64,000 bases of DNA from assembly GCA_016713425.1 (NCBI GenBank), contig JADJPE010000005.1:6360501-6424500 (forward strand), in the 5' to 3' direction. Positions within the stretch are counted from its first letter, which is position 1; the number at the start of each line of letters is the position of its first letter. This document shows positions 8,296 through 17,251 of this stretch, in pieces. Under the pieces are notes generated by a model that was not told where the DNA came from, made no database searches, and was given only the letters and a program-made list of their open reading frames with translations. Position numbers and translations under genes: made by a program. This DNA comes from Deltaproteobacteria bacterium. GTDB lineage: Bacteria; Myxococcota; Kuafuiibacteriia; Kuafuiibacteriales; Kuafuiibacteriaceae.

Positions 8296-9771
8296 ATGAC
8301 TCGTAGAAGCCGCGCTCCACGCGCCTCATGGCCGCCCCCCTTCGGTGCCCACGCCCACGCCCACGCCCACGGCCCCGCCCACGCGCTCGCCCTCAGCCTA
8401 TCGCTCGGGGTGTGGTCGCTTCTGGGTCCCTCGCCGGCCCATGCAGAGCCGCAAAGCGCCCCCCAAAGCGTGCTCGAGATCCCCTTCGAAAAATACCAAC
8501 TCAAGAATGGTCTGACGGTGATCCTCCATCAGGACAACCGCCTACCTCTCGTGGCCGTGAGCGTCTGGTATGACGTAGGCGCACTCCACGAGCGCAAGGG
8601 GCGATCGGGCTTCGCTCATCTGTTCGAGCACATGATGTTCCAGGCGTCGCCCAACGTCGGGGAAGACAAACACTTCAAGTACCTCGAAGCCGCGGGCGGA
8701 ACGAACATCAACGGAACCACGGGCTTCGATCGGACAAACTACTTCGAGACCGTGCCCTCGAACGAACTCGAGCTCGCACTTTGGCTCGAGTCGGACCGCA
8801 TGGGCTTTCTGCCGGAGTCGCTGACGCGCAAGTCCCTCGACAACCAGATCGAAGTCGTCTCGAACGAGCGCCGACAGTCCGTAGAGAACCGTCCTTACGG
8901 GCTGATGTACGAGCTGATCACGAAAACGCTCTACCCTGAGCCCCACCCCTATCACGGCGACGTCATCGGATCGCTCGAAGACATCCAGAAGGCGACGGTC
9001 GACGACGTGAAGGACTTTTTCGCGACCTACTACACGCCGGCGAATGCCACGCTGACGATCGCGGGCGACATCGATGTCGAAGCGACCAAGACCCTCGTCG
9101 AGAAGTACTTCGGGTCGCTCGTCGGACGCCCGCGGCCGGCCCCCCTCAAGATTCCCCCGCCTCCATTTAGGGAAGCGAAGACCATTCACTTCGAAGAACC
9201 GGTCGGGCGCTTGGCTAAACTCGTCGTGACCTGGCCGGGACCTTCATCGTTCGAGGACGACACGGCAGCACTCGACCTGCTGGCCCACGTTTTGTCGGGA
9301 ACACGTTCGGCTCGCCTCGATCGCAAGATCACGTTCGACGATCTCATCGCCCAAAGCGTCACCGCGTATTTTTCGGAGAGCAAGTCGGGCGGGCGCTTTT
9401 CCATCGATGTCACCCTCCGCCCCGGACGGACGACCGAGGAGGCCGAGGCCGCGGTCAACGCTGTCCTCGCGGATTTCAAGGTCCACCCACCGACGGAGGC
9501 GGAGCTGACGCGCGCCGTGAATTCAGTCGAAACGAACCTCATCGAGGGTCTTCAGGTCTTGGGCGGATTCGGAGGTCGGGCGGAACGGCTTCAGCTCTAT
9601 CAGAACCTGCTCAAAGATCCCGGGCGATTGGCGTGGGACGTCCGGCGCTATCGAAGCGTGACGACCGCAGACTTGTCCCGTGTACTCGACAAATACCTGG
9701 GGGCCGTTCGACTCACCATCCATGCCGAGCCCAAGGCCACGCTTGCCCACAACAACCAGGAGACTCGATAA
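8296..9771 (+). CDS. M16 family zinc metallopeptidase (catalytic subunit), exported
   Basis: The 491-residue protein carries the inverted zinc motif HLFEH (residues 108-112, in SGFAHLFEHMMFQ), with the downstream acidic ligand expected in the IEVVSNERRQ segment (about 186-191). This is the catalytic half of an M16B peptidase, comparable to mitochondrial processing peptidase beta. An N-terminal signal peptide is visible, ending AHA-EP near residue 50; it contains an Ala-His repeat from a GCCCAC hexamer run (8346-8371). The product should act in the periplasm. Its TAA shares its last base with the ATG of the next gene, a non-catalytic M16 protein, so the two probably form a heterodimer. Confidence 0.92.
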   Translation: MTRRSRAPRASWPPPFGAHAHAHAHGPAHALALSLSLGVWSLLGPSPAHAEPQSAPQSVLEIPFEKYQLKNGLTVILHQDNRLPLVAVSVWYDVGALHERKGRSGFAHLFEHMMFQASPNVGEDKHFKYLEAAGGTNINGTTGFDRTNYFETVPSNELELALWLESDRMGFLPESLTRKSLDNQIEVVSNERRQSVENRPYGLMYELITKTLYPEPHPYHGDVIGSLEDIQKATVDDVKDFFATYYTPANATLTIAGDIDVEATKTLVEKYFGSLVGRPRPAPLKIPPPPFREAKTIHFEEPVGRLAKLVVTWPGPSSFEDDTAALDLLAHVLSGTRSARLDRKITFDDLIAQSVTAYFSESKSGGRFSIDVTLRPGRTTEEAEAAVNAVLADFKVHPPTEAELTRAVNSVETNLIEGLQVLGGFGGRAERLQLYQNLLKDPGRLAWDVRRYRSVTTADLSRVLDKYLGAVRLTIHAEPKATLAHNNQETR

Positions 9772-11411
9772 TGCGATCCTCGAACCTACCCCGCGCGTTC
9801 TTCGCGCCTGAACGCGCTTGGCTCTCGCCAGCCACGATCCTCGCGACCCTGGCGGGCGCCGTCGCACCCTGGCCGATGGTCGTCGGCTGCCGCGCGGGTG
9901 GCGCCACTTCATCGGAAACGGCCTCGGCCGAGGCGGTAGCCACGCCAACGCCCGACGGACAATCGACATCGGCGGGAGGCGGCCACTCGAACGACGGAGG
10001 CAAGCGCGCAGGCCGCACCCCGCGAAGCACCGACGCGCGGCTCAAGAGCAGCGACGAACCTTGGCGAGCCAAAGCACCGGAGCCTTCTCTGCCTCGAACG
10101 CCCGTCATGCCCAAGTTCGAGACGACGCGGCTCAAGAACGGCTTGACCGTGCTCGTGGCCAACGCAAGCGAGATGCCGGTCGTCTCGTTCCTGCTCGTGA
10201 CGAAAGGCGGCATCGCGCTCGACCCGAAAGGACGCGGTGGACTGACCTCGCTGACCTACGCAATGCTCGGCGAAGGCACGAAGGCGCTCGATGCCATGGC
10301 CTTCTCGGATGCCGTCGCCGACCTTGGCGCGTCTTTCGGCGCGTCGTGCGACCGCGACCACGGGATCGTGTCGATCGGCGGCCTCGCACGCAACAGCGAT
10401 GCGATGGTCAAGCTCCTTGCCGAAGCCGTGCGCGAGCCGCGCCTGGCCGCGACCGATTTCGACCGCCTCAAGAAGCAGCGCCTAGCGGCGCTGGAACAGC
10501 GGCGCGGCTCGCCCCAGGGGCTCGCTTTTGCGGCCGTGCCTCGGCTCATGTATGGTGCAAAGCACCCGTATGGTCATCCGCCGGAAGGCACGATGGCCTC
10601 CATCGAGCCGATCCGGCTCAAAGACATCCGCGCCCAGAAGCAGCGCGCCTTTTCACCCGGCACGTCGGCCCTCATCGTCTCCGGCAAGCTCTCGCTCGAA
10701 GAAGCAACCACCCTCGCTCAGAGATACTTTGGCTCGTGGAAGGCGGGCCGGGCCATGCACACCCCGGTCCCGGCCATCACCCCGAACAAGCGAAGCAACA
10801 TCGCGTTCATCGCGAAAGAGGGCGCGGCCCAAACCATGATCGTGGTCGGGCGGCCGATCTTTCCCCGCGGTCATCCCGACGAGATCCCCATGACCATCTT
10901 GAACGAAATCTTTGGCGGCAGCTTCTCGTCTCGTCTGAACATGAACCTGCGCGAAGACAAGGGATACACGTACGGTGCGCGTTCGATGACCGCAGCCCGT
11001 CGAGGCGTCGGCACATTCGTCGCCTACGCAGCCGTCCGCGCCGATGCGACGGCCGACAGCCTCCACGAGTTCTTTGCCGAGATGGATGGCGTCAAGAAGC
11101 GCCCACCGGCCGATGACGAAATCGCGCGCGCGAAGTCGGGGCTCATGCGGTCCCTCCCCGGTCAGTTCGAGACCGCAAGCGCGATCGCCGGGGCCGCTTC
11201 GAGCCTCTTCGTCTACGACCTTCCGCTCGACGACTATTCGACCTTGGCCGCCAAGTATGACGCCGTCACCACCGACGATCTCGGACGGGTCGCTCAGCGC
11301 TATCTCACACCGGAGCGAATGATGGTCTTGTTGGTCGGCGACACCACCGCGGTCGAAGGCCCCGTCGCGCGCCTTGGCCTCGGCAAAGTCAAGACCGAGA
11401 CCGCCGAATAA
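9771..11411 (+). CDS. M16-family lipoprotein, non-catalytic partner subunit
   Basis: A 546-residue M16-fold protein. The ATG at 9771 overlaps the previous stop (TAATG) and has AGGAG upstream. A signal sequence ends in VVGC with Cys40, so it is probably a lipoprotein. The position of the zinc motif is occupied by SLTYAMLGEGT with no HxxEH, so it cannot be a zinc peptidase. The C-terminal Arg/Tyr motif (SSRLNMNLREDKGYTYG) that helps substrate binding in M16B complexes is kept. The arrangement of a catalytic subunit with HxxEH followed by a partner with the R/Y pair is the usual heterodimeric M16B layout. The 100 bases after the stop hold no gene. Confidence 0.9.
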   Translation: MRSSNLPRAFFAPERAWLSPATILATLAGAVAPWPMVVGCRAGGATSSETASAEAVATPTPDGQSTSAGGGHSNDGGKRAGRTPRSTDARLKSSDEPWRAKAPEPSLPRTPVMPKFETTRLKNGLTVLVANASEMPVVSFLLVTKGGIALDPKGRGGLTSLTYAMLGEGTKALDAMAFSDAVADLGASFGASCDRDHGIVSIGGLARNSDAMVKLLAEAVREPRLAATDFDRLKKQRLAALEQRRGSPQGLAFAAVPRLMYGAKHPYGHPPEGTMASIEPIRLKDIRAQKQRAFSPGTSALIVSGKLSLEEATTLAQRYFGSWKAGRAMHTPVPAITPNKRSNIAFIAKEGAAQTMIVVGRPIFPRGHPDEIPMTILNEIFGGSFSSRLNMNLREDKGYTYGARSMTAARRGVGTFVAYAAVRADATADSLHEFFAEMDGVKKRPPADDEIARAKSGLMRSLPGQFETASAIAGAASSLFVYDLPLDDYSTLAAKYDAVTTDDLGRVAQRYLTPERMMVLLVGDTTAVEGPVARLGLGKVKTETAE

Positions 11412-11502
11412 CCCAAGCCCAAAGCTCGTCGACACCCACGCCCCTAACCGCAACCATCGGATTTCATTTCGATATTACAGAGCGCTTAGGCAAGAGTCGA
11501 AG

Positions 11503-11523
11503 CGTCCTCTATGCTAGAGGACG
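11503..11523 (+). promoter_or_regulatory. Perfect 9-bp hairpin spanning the subtilase start codon
   Basis: CGTCCTCTA (11503-11511) and TAGAGGACG (11515-11523) are exact reverse complements around a TGC loop, and the ATG start is partly in the stem and loop. Such a structure could hide the initiation region. Whether it acts as a control element or is chance is not decidable from sequence. Confidence 0.4.
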
Positions 11524-13361
11524 TGCCGCGCACCAAGACGCCTCCCCACCTCACGCCCCATCGCCACCGGCCATCGGCCGCGCTCGGCTTGATGGCGGCG
11601 GCGCTCATACCGTCGTTCGCCCACGCCAACCCGGAGGCGCAGACCCCTCCGTGGCTCGCGCCCCACGAATCACTGCTGGTCGATCTCAAGGACGACGCCT
11701 CGGACGAAGACGCGAAAGAGATCTCGGCCATTGCTCGCGTGAGCCTTCATCTCAACAGCATCCACGCAGCCGATGAGCAATTTTTCGTCGGCGACGTCGA
11801 GCCAAGCGAGCTAGACGCGACGATCGCCCGACTCCGACAAGACCCGCGCGTCGAGAACGTCGAGCCCAACTATGTGTACGAGGCCCTCGGTGTGCCCAAC
11901 GACCCAATGTTCGACAAGCAATGGTCAATGAAGATGGTCGGCGCCCCCGCGGCGTGGGCTCGAGCCGATGGGCGCGGCGTCATCGTGGCGGTGATCGATA
12001 CGGGCGTCGCGTACGAAAACTACAAGAAGTTTCGTCGCGTCGAAGACTTGGCTGGGACCAGGTTCGTCAAAGGATATGACTTCGTCCACGACACCGAGCA
12101 CGCCAACGACGACCATGGCCATGGAACCCACGTCGCGGGAACGATCGCGCAGACAACGAACAATGGTGTCGGCGTCGCAGGTCTCGCATATGGGGCGACG
12201 ATCATGCCGCTCAAAGTCCTGAGCAAACGAGGCGCGGGTACCGCCGCCGACATCGCGGATGCCATTCGCTATGCGGCCGATGAAGGCGCGCAGGTCATCA
12301 ACCTCTCGCTCGGCGGCGGCATGCGCTCTTTCATCATGGAGGCGGCCGTCGCGTACGCGCGCAAGAAGAACGTGGTGGTCGTCTGCGCCGCAGGCAACAA
12401 CGCTCGCGCGCGCGTTGAGTTCCCGGCGGCATACAAAGGCGCGTTCGCCGTCAGCAGCGTCGGCCCGGATCGAAAGTTGGCGTTCTATTCGAGCTACGGC
12501 AAGCAGCTCTCGATCGCTGCGCCCGGCGGCGACAAGCAAAGCGGCGGAGAGTCGGGCGCGATCCTGCAGAACACGATTCTGCCGTCCGAAGTCGGTGCAA
12601 CGGACCGCTATCTCTACTTCCAAGGGACCTCGATGGCGACCCCTCACGTGGCGGCGGCAGCCGCGCTGGTCATCAGCCAGGGTGTCACGTCGGCCGACAA
12701 GGTGGAGCAGATCTTGAAGGACACGGCCGTCGACGCCGGACCCGCAGACTGGGATGAGCGCTATGGCTTCGGAATCCTGAACGTCGATCGTGCAACGGAG
12801 GTTGCATCGAGCGCGGTCGGCGGGACGTCGAACGGCGCGCTGGCACTCGCCCTACTGCTCGGCGTGCTCGGCATTCGGCGTCTTCCGTCGCGCGCCCTTC
12901 GGGGATGGGGCATCACCGCCACCATCGTCGGTGCGATCGCCACGAGCTGCGGCTTCTTCTTTTTGCGCCCCCTGATGCCCATCGATCGTTCTGACGGCGT
13001 CCTCGCATCCCTCGCGACGATGCCCCTGCCGTCATGGGACTTCGTGCTCCTGGGCCCCACCTACGCCACGACCGCATTGTGGGCGTCCGCCATCCCCGCC
13101 GCGCTGCTCATCATCGGCCTTCTGCGCGTGCGCGCACTGCGTGGGCTTGTCTTGGGTGCCGCCATCGGTTGGGCGGCCTATCTTTTCATGGCGGCGGTCG
13201 AGGGGACCCAAGATGTGCGCCTGATTCCGGGCTCCGCGGGATTTCTTGACCGCGCCTGGCTCATTGGAAACGCGGCCATTCTCGTGGGTTTGGCGCGTCT
13301 GTTCGTACGCGCATCTTTCGCCATCAGGGAAAAGGGCAGCTTGCACGGGACGGAGCCCTGA
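11511..13361 (+). CDS. Subtilisin-like serine protease (S8) with C-terminal multi-TM region
   Basis: A 616-residue exported protease. Signal peptide through about residue 39 (SFAHA), an I9-like propeptide (residues ~55-125), then an S8 catalytic domain with Asp163 (AVIDTG), His204 (HGHGTHVAG), oxyanion Asn296 (AGNN) and Ser374 (GTSMATPH). After residue ~430 come about five hydrophobic segments to the C-terminus, starting with a GALALALLLGVLG segment, instead of the usual secreted end. The protease domain is therefore probably tethered to the inner membrane, facing the periplasm. The ATG at 11511 lies inside a perfect small hairpin; an in-frame GTG at 11523 is an alternative. No ribosome binding site stands out. 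Confidence 0.9.
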   Translation: MLEDVPRTKTPPHLTPHRHRPSAALGLMAAALIPSFAHANPEAQTPPWLAPHESLLVDLKDDASDEDAKEISAIARVSLHLNSIHAADEQFFVGDVEPSELDATIARLRQDPRVENVEPNYVYEALGVPNDPMFDKQWSMKMVGAPAAWARADGRGVIVAVIDTGVAYENYKKFRRVEDLAGTRFVKGYDFVHDTEHANDDHGHGTHVAGTIAQTTNNGVGVAGLAYGATIMPLKVLSKRGAGTAADIADAIRYAADEGAQVINLSLGGGMRSFIMEAAVAYARKKNVVVVCAAGNNARARVEFPAAYKGAFAVSSVGPDRKLAFYSSYGKQLSIAAPGGDKQSGGESGAILQNTILPSEVGATDRYLYFQGTSMATPHVAAAAALVISQGVTSADKVEQILKDTAVDAGPADWDERYGFGILNVDRATEVASSAVGGTSNGALALALLLGVLGIRRLPSRALRGWGITATIVGAIATSCGFFFLRPLMPIDRSDGVLASLATMPLPSWDFVLLGPTYATTALWASAIPAALLIIGLLRVRALRGLVLGAAIGWAAYLFMAAVEGTQDVRLIPGSAGFLDRAWLIGNAAILVGLARLFVRASFAIREKGSLHGTEP

Positions 13362-13574
13362 GAGAGCATCGTGATTGAACGGTAGCGAGCCCCGCGTTAA
13401 CGGCCGAATGCGGGCAGAAAGTCACGAACCAAAACCGGTATGGGTTCGCGACTCACGGAGGGTTGTGCTGGAGAATCAGTTCATCAGCAAAACTAGGGTC
13501 ATTCGTGAAAAATAGCCAGTCATTGGCGTGCTCGCTCCAATAGGGGCACGGTCAAAAGAAGATGCTTTCCTGGG

Positions 13575-13604
13575 AGGGCGCCGAGTCATGTGGCACGGCG
13601 CCCT
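13575..13604 (+). terminator. Terminator-like hairpin downstream of the subtilase gene
   Basis: AGGGCGCCG (13575-13583) pairs with CGGCGCCCT (13596-13604) over 9 bases with a 12-base loop, followed by a pyrimidine run (TCCTCTTTTCCCC). It lies 34 bases before the GTG of the FHA gene and closes the 277-base gap after the subtilase. The rest of that gap (13362-13574) shows no gene. The tail is not a clean T-run, so intrinsic termination is only plausible. Confidence 0.45.
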
Positions 13605-13638
13605 TCCTCTTTTCCCCGTCCCAACGCATTCTTGAGCC

Positions 13639-14985
13639 GTGAAGCGGCCGGCGCTCGTCCTCTACACCCATCCGAAGACCGGAGCCCTCAGGCGCCGTCG
13701 TTGGCAGCTCCACGTCATCGAAGGCGTAGACGCAGGGTTGGTTCTCGAGCTCCACGAACCGCGCGCAGTGCTCGGTGCTGCATTGCGGGCCGACCTCCGC
13801 ATGTTCGACCCGACCGTCGCGTATCACCATCTCGAGATTCAGGTGTTCGCGGACGGCCTCGCGCTTCGCGATCTCGACACCACGAATGGGAGCTTCCTCG
13901 GGGACGACGAGCGGTTCCGACAAGTCTTCGTTTCCGATGGTCAAGCCTTTCGGGTCGGTGCGGCCAAGCTTCAAGTGGTCGCATGCGATGAGAGCGCAGA
14001 TTCCGAGATCGAAACCGACCCGCGCGGCATCCCAGCACCGGGTGAGATCGAGCACCTCGGAGCAGCGCTTGGGGTCGCAGCGTCGACGCGCGAGCTTCTC
14101 GGCACGATTCGAAAAGTCGCGGCCTCAATCTCCTCGGTGCTGTTCTTTGGCGAGGCCGGCACGGGCAAGGCGACTTTCGCGCGCGCCCTCCACGAAATGA
14201 GCCCGCGGAGAAATCATCCGTTCGTTCTCCTCGACTTGAGAGACAAGGAGTCGTTCGCGATCGAGTCCGAGATCTTTGGTCTTGGGGATGACGTACCCAG
14301 CGGATTCGAGCGTGCCCACCGGGGCACGCTGTTCATCAAAGACATCGACCGCCTGAGCTCATCGTTGCAGGACCGAGTCCTTCAAACCTTGGATCGAGGC
14401 GAAGTGCGCCGATCGGGCGCAAAGATGAGGCGGCGGGTCGATGTTCGCTTGGTCTCGTCCACGCGCATTCCCGACCGGCCCCCAGCCTTGGATGAAACGT
14501 TCTTCCGCCGCATCTCGGGCGTACGCATGCGCGCACCGAGCCTTCGCGACCGCGCCGATGACATACCGGCTCTGACCCGACAGTTCTTGGCTGACCTCGG
14601 ACATCCGAACGTCGCGGTCGGCCCGCGCACGCTGACGGTGCTCGAAGCGCAAGCCTTCGACCGCAACGTCGACCAGCTTCGGATCGCCGTCGAGGCGGCC
14701 TTTGGAGCGCGCTCGAAGACAAGCGGCGAGGGAACCGGTACCCTGCGCGCAAGCAGAGCGTCCAGCGCGCAGACGAGCGGACAGCCGCCATCTGCAAACG
14801 AGCTTGCGGAACCTCGAGACGCGTCGGCGTTACGGGAGGCGCTGATCGCCGACACGGTCGCCGTTACGGGCGGCGACATCACGAAGGCGGCGGCGTTTCT
14901 CTCGATGACTCAGCATGGACTCTTTCGGTGGCTCGACGAGCAAGGGTTCGATCTCGAATCGCTCTCGACGGAGTCTTGGGCGTGA
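13639..14985 (+). CDS. FHA domain + sigma-54-type AAA+ regulator lacking GAFTGA
   Basis: The 448-residue product starts with a GTG. Residues ~25-113 form an FHA phosphothreonine-binding domain (LRDLDTTNGSFLGD is the core). Residues ~138-375 are an AAA+ domain of the enhancer-binding type with Walker A GEAGTGKA (171-178) and a Walker B-like LFIKDID. The sigma-54 contact loop is lost: where GAFTGA should follow ESEIFG the sequence goes straight to GLGDDVPSGFE. A short C-terminal Fis-like helix-turn-helix (GGDITKAAAFLSMTQHGLFRWL) remains. It probably cannot remodel sigma-54 polymerase in the standard way, but could sense Ser/Thr kinase signals and bind DNA. Its TGA overlaps the next start (GTGA). 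Confidence 0.85.
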   Translation: MKRPALVLYTHPKTGALRRRRWQLHVIEGVDAGLVLELHEPRAVLGAALRADLRMFDPTVAYHHLEIQVFADGLALRDLDTTNGSFLGDDERFRQVFVSDGQAFRVGAAKLQVVACDESADSEIETDPRGIPAPGEIEHLGAALGVAASTRELLGTIRKVAASISSVLFFGEAGTGKATFARALHEMSPRRNHPFVLLDLRDKESFAIESEIFGLGDDVPSGFERAHRGTLFIKDIDRLSSSLQDRVLQTLDRGEVRRSGAKMRRRVDVRLVSSTRIPDRPPALDETFFRRISGVRMRAPSLRDRADDIPALTRQFLADLGHPNVAVGPRTLTVLEAQAFDRNVDQLRIAVEAAFGARSKTSGEGTGTLRASRASSAQTSGQPPSANELAEPRDASALREALIADTVAVTGGDITKAAAFLSMTQHGLFRWLDEQGFDLESLSTESWA

Positions 14986-15581
14986 CGGGCGAGCAGGACC
15001 TCGAGGTCGGAGTCTATCGCCTCGTTCCCGCGAAGAGCTCGGTTCGGGTGACGGCGCGCGCGCCCGCCCACACCTTTCAGGCCGAGGGCAGCGGTCTCAG
15101 CGGAATGGTACGTGTCGAGCAAGAAGGGCTCACCGAGCTTGAGGTTGATTTCCCCTTGGCGCGGCTCGATGCGAAAGATGCGCTGAAGAACCACGAGCTC
15201 GGCCGGTTCCTGTCGTTCAACTCTGCGCCGATCGCGCGGGCAACCCTTCGCGGCACGCGCGGAGAGCGACTCTCGTTTTCGCGCGCCTTGCCACGCCCCG
15301 CCCCAGCGTCGGGATCGGAGAACCTGGCCCGGAACGCGTCGGAATCGGGATACCTTGATGGTTCGGGCGAGGTCCTGATCGCATCGCCCACCGGCAGGAT
15401 GGCCTTGGCGAAGGTACAGTTCACCGGGCGGTATCCCGCGTTTCGCGCGTCGTTCGAGACGAGCTTCTCCGCGCTCGGGTATTCACCGCCAAAGCTGCTA
15501 TTCCTCAAAGTCCAGGACCGATTGGGGGTCGAGATCAAGCTCGTCGTCTCCGAGGATGACAGTGGCGGCCGAGGGTCGTAG
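14982..15581 (+). CDS. YceI-like domain protein
   Basis: A 199-residue protein. The start was set at GTG 14982, which overlaps the stop of the FHA gene (GTGA), typical of translational coupling; a longer frame exists upstream. The sequence shows a YceI-like pattern: an early YRLVPAKSSVRV, strands with alternating hydrophobics, and KDALKNHELGRFLSF, as in the family's conserved segment (usually D..R..HL). YceI proteins are small lipocalin-like barrels that bind isoprenoid lipids, normally in the periplasm. No signal peptide is evident with this start, so a cytoplasmic location is likely here. It lies between two regulators, 12 bases before the response regulator gene. Confidence 0.7.
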   Translation: MTGEQDLEVGVYRLVPAKSSVRVTARAPAHTFQAEGSGLSGMVRVEQEGLTELEVDFPLARLDAKDALKNHELGRFLSFNSAPIARATLRGTRGERLSFSRALPRPAPASGSENLARNASESGYLDGSGEVLIASPTGRMALAKVQFTGRYPAFRASFETSFSALGYSPPKLLFLKVQDRLGVEIKLVVSEDDSGGRGS

Positions 15582-15593
15582 AAGCTCCGATAG

Positions 15594-17171
15594 ATGGCGC
15601 CCCCCTCCAAACGAACGGTCTTGGTCGCCGACGACGAAGCGAACCTGCGCAAGGTGCTGTCGGCGATGTTGCGGCGCGAAGGGTACGAGGTGCTCACGGC
15701 CGCGGACGGGCACGAGGCGCTTTGCCTGCTACGAAGGGCGCGTGTTGACGTCGTCCTCACCGATCTGCGGATGCCAAACACGGATGGCATGGAGCTCCTT
15801 CGCCAGGTTCAGGCCGAATTCGAGAGCATCCCCGTCGTCATGCTCACGGCGCACGGGACGGTGGAAACCGCCGTCGATGCGATGAAGCTGGGTGCCTTCG
15901 ACTATCTCACGAAACCCTTCGATCAGAGCGAGCTCAAGATCATCATTCAAAAAGCCGCCGCCACCGCCGAGCTCAGCATCGGCGAACCCGAGCGCGCGAC
16001 GACTGCGCGTTTTGGCATCATCGGCCGGAGCCCCGCGCTCAACGACGTGTTCCGAACGATCGAGAAAGTGGCCGCCAGCCCTTCGACCGTCCTGATCACG
16101 GGCGAGTCCGGCACCGGGAAGGAGCTCATCGCGTCGGCCCTGCATCAAAACTCGGGCCGGAAAGACAAGCCGTTCATCAAGATCAATTGCGCCGCTATCC
16201 CACGCGACTTGATCGAGTCCGAGCTCTTCGGCTACGAGAAGGGCGCTTTCACGGGGGCCGTCGGAAGCAAGCCGGGCCGCTTCGAGCTCGCGCACGAAGG
16301 CACTCTGTTCCTCGACGAGATCGGAACGATCCCGCTCGAGATGCAGGTCAAGCTCCTGCGAGCCCTCCAAGAATCGGAGTTCGAGCGGGTCGGCGGTGTC
16401 ACGACGACCCGGGTCGACGTCCGCCTGGTGGCGGCAACGAACAGTGACCTGCGAGCCGAGGTTGAAGCCGGTCGGTTTCGCGAAGATCTCTTCTATCGGC
16501 TCAACGTCGTCCCGCTCAGCCTCCCGCCGCTTCGCGACCGGTATGACGACATCCCGGCTCTCGTCGAACACTTCATCGCCAAGTACAACGTGCGCCTGCA
16601 GAAGCACGTCGAGCGGATCGACGACGCAACACTCGCCTGTTTCTTCGCCTACCCTTGGCCGGGCAACATCCGGGAGCTCGAGAACGTGATGGAACGGGCG
16701 GTGCTCTTCGCCGAAGGTCCCATCATCACCCCGGACGAGCTCTCCGACACGTTGCGCGAACGCAGCAGCCCCCGCCCAAGCGGAACACGGCGCGACTCGA
16801 ACGCAGGATCGCCGTCGGCATCGCCGGCGACGGCGCCCTCCACGCCCCCCTCGGGATCCGGATCCGGATCCGCATCCGCATCCGCGTCGAACTCCGGTGG
16901 ATCGGGATCCGGGCCTCACAACGGCGAGCACGCCGTCTCGACCCCACCTCCGGCGCTCACGCCCATCGGTCCCCTGAAGTCGATCGTCAAACAGCATACC
17001 GAGTCGATCGAGAAGGACCTCATCCGACGAGCGCTCGAAGAAACAGGTGGCAACGTGACGCAAGCCGCAAGGAAGCTCGAGATTTCGCGCAAGAGCCTCC
17101 AAAACAAGATGAAGGAGCTCGGCCTTCGCGAGCCGACGGGCGACGACAGCGAGACCACTCCGCCGGAATGA
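15594..17171 (+). CDS. NtrC-family sigma-54-dependent response regulator
   Basis: A 525-residue regulator with three complete modules. The receiver domain (1-120) has the phospho-acceptor Asp57 (VLTDLRMP), Thr85 and Lys107. The AAA+ domain (~140-370) has Walker A GESGTGKE (170-177), GAFTGA (217-222) and Walker B LFLDEIG. A Fis-type helix-turn-helix lies at the C-terminus ([23 protein letters not shown]). Between AAA+ and HTH is a ~60-residue Ser/Gly/Ala/Pro linker, encoded partly by a GGATCC/GCATCC hexamer run (about 16852-16890). It should activate sigma-54 promoters after phosphorylation. No cognate histidine kinase is next to it; the upstream FHA-AAA+ and YceI genes probably share its operon. 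Confidence 0.94.
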   Translation: MAPPSKRTVLVADDEANLRKVLSAMLRREGYEVLTAADGHEALCLLRRARVDVVLTDLRMPNTDGMELLRQVQAEFESIPVVMLTAHGTVETAVDAMKLGAFDYLTKPFDQSELKIIIQKAAATAELSIGEPERATTARFGIIGRSPALNDVFRTIEKVAASPSTVLITGESGTGKELIASALHQNSGRKDKPFIKINCAAIPRDLIESELFGYEKGAFTGAVGSKPGRFELAHEGTLFLDEIGTIPLEMQVKLLRALQESEFERVGGVTTTRVDVRLVAATNSDLRAEVEAGRFREDLFYRLNVVPLSLPPLRDRYDDIPALVEHFIAKYNVRLQKHVERIDDATLACFFAYPWPGNIRELENVMERAVLFAEGPIITPDELSDTLRERSSPRPSGTRRDSNAGSPSASPATAPSTPPSGSGSGSASASASNSGGSGSGPHNGEHAVSTPPPALTPIGPLKSIVKQHTESIEKDLIRRALEETGGNVTQAARKLEISRKSLQNKMKELGLREPTGDDSETTPPE

Positions 17172-17251
17172 CCGTGACGGCGGCGAAGAAGTGAACTGCC
17201 CGTCCGATCCTTGACCCGGCGTCCCGAGAAGATTACCGGTTTTTCCTCGCC

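Noticed and set aside
13577..13611. Possible sigma-54 promoter (TGGCAC within the hairpin at 13590-13596)
   Set aside because: No TTGC-type -12 element at the required spacing.
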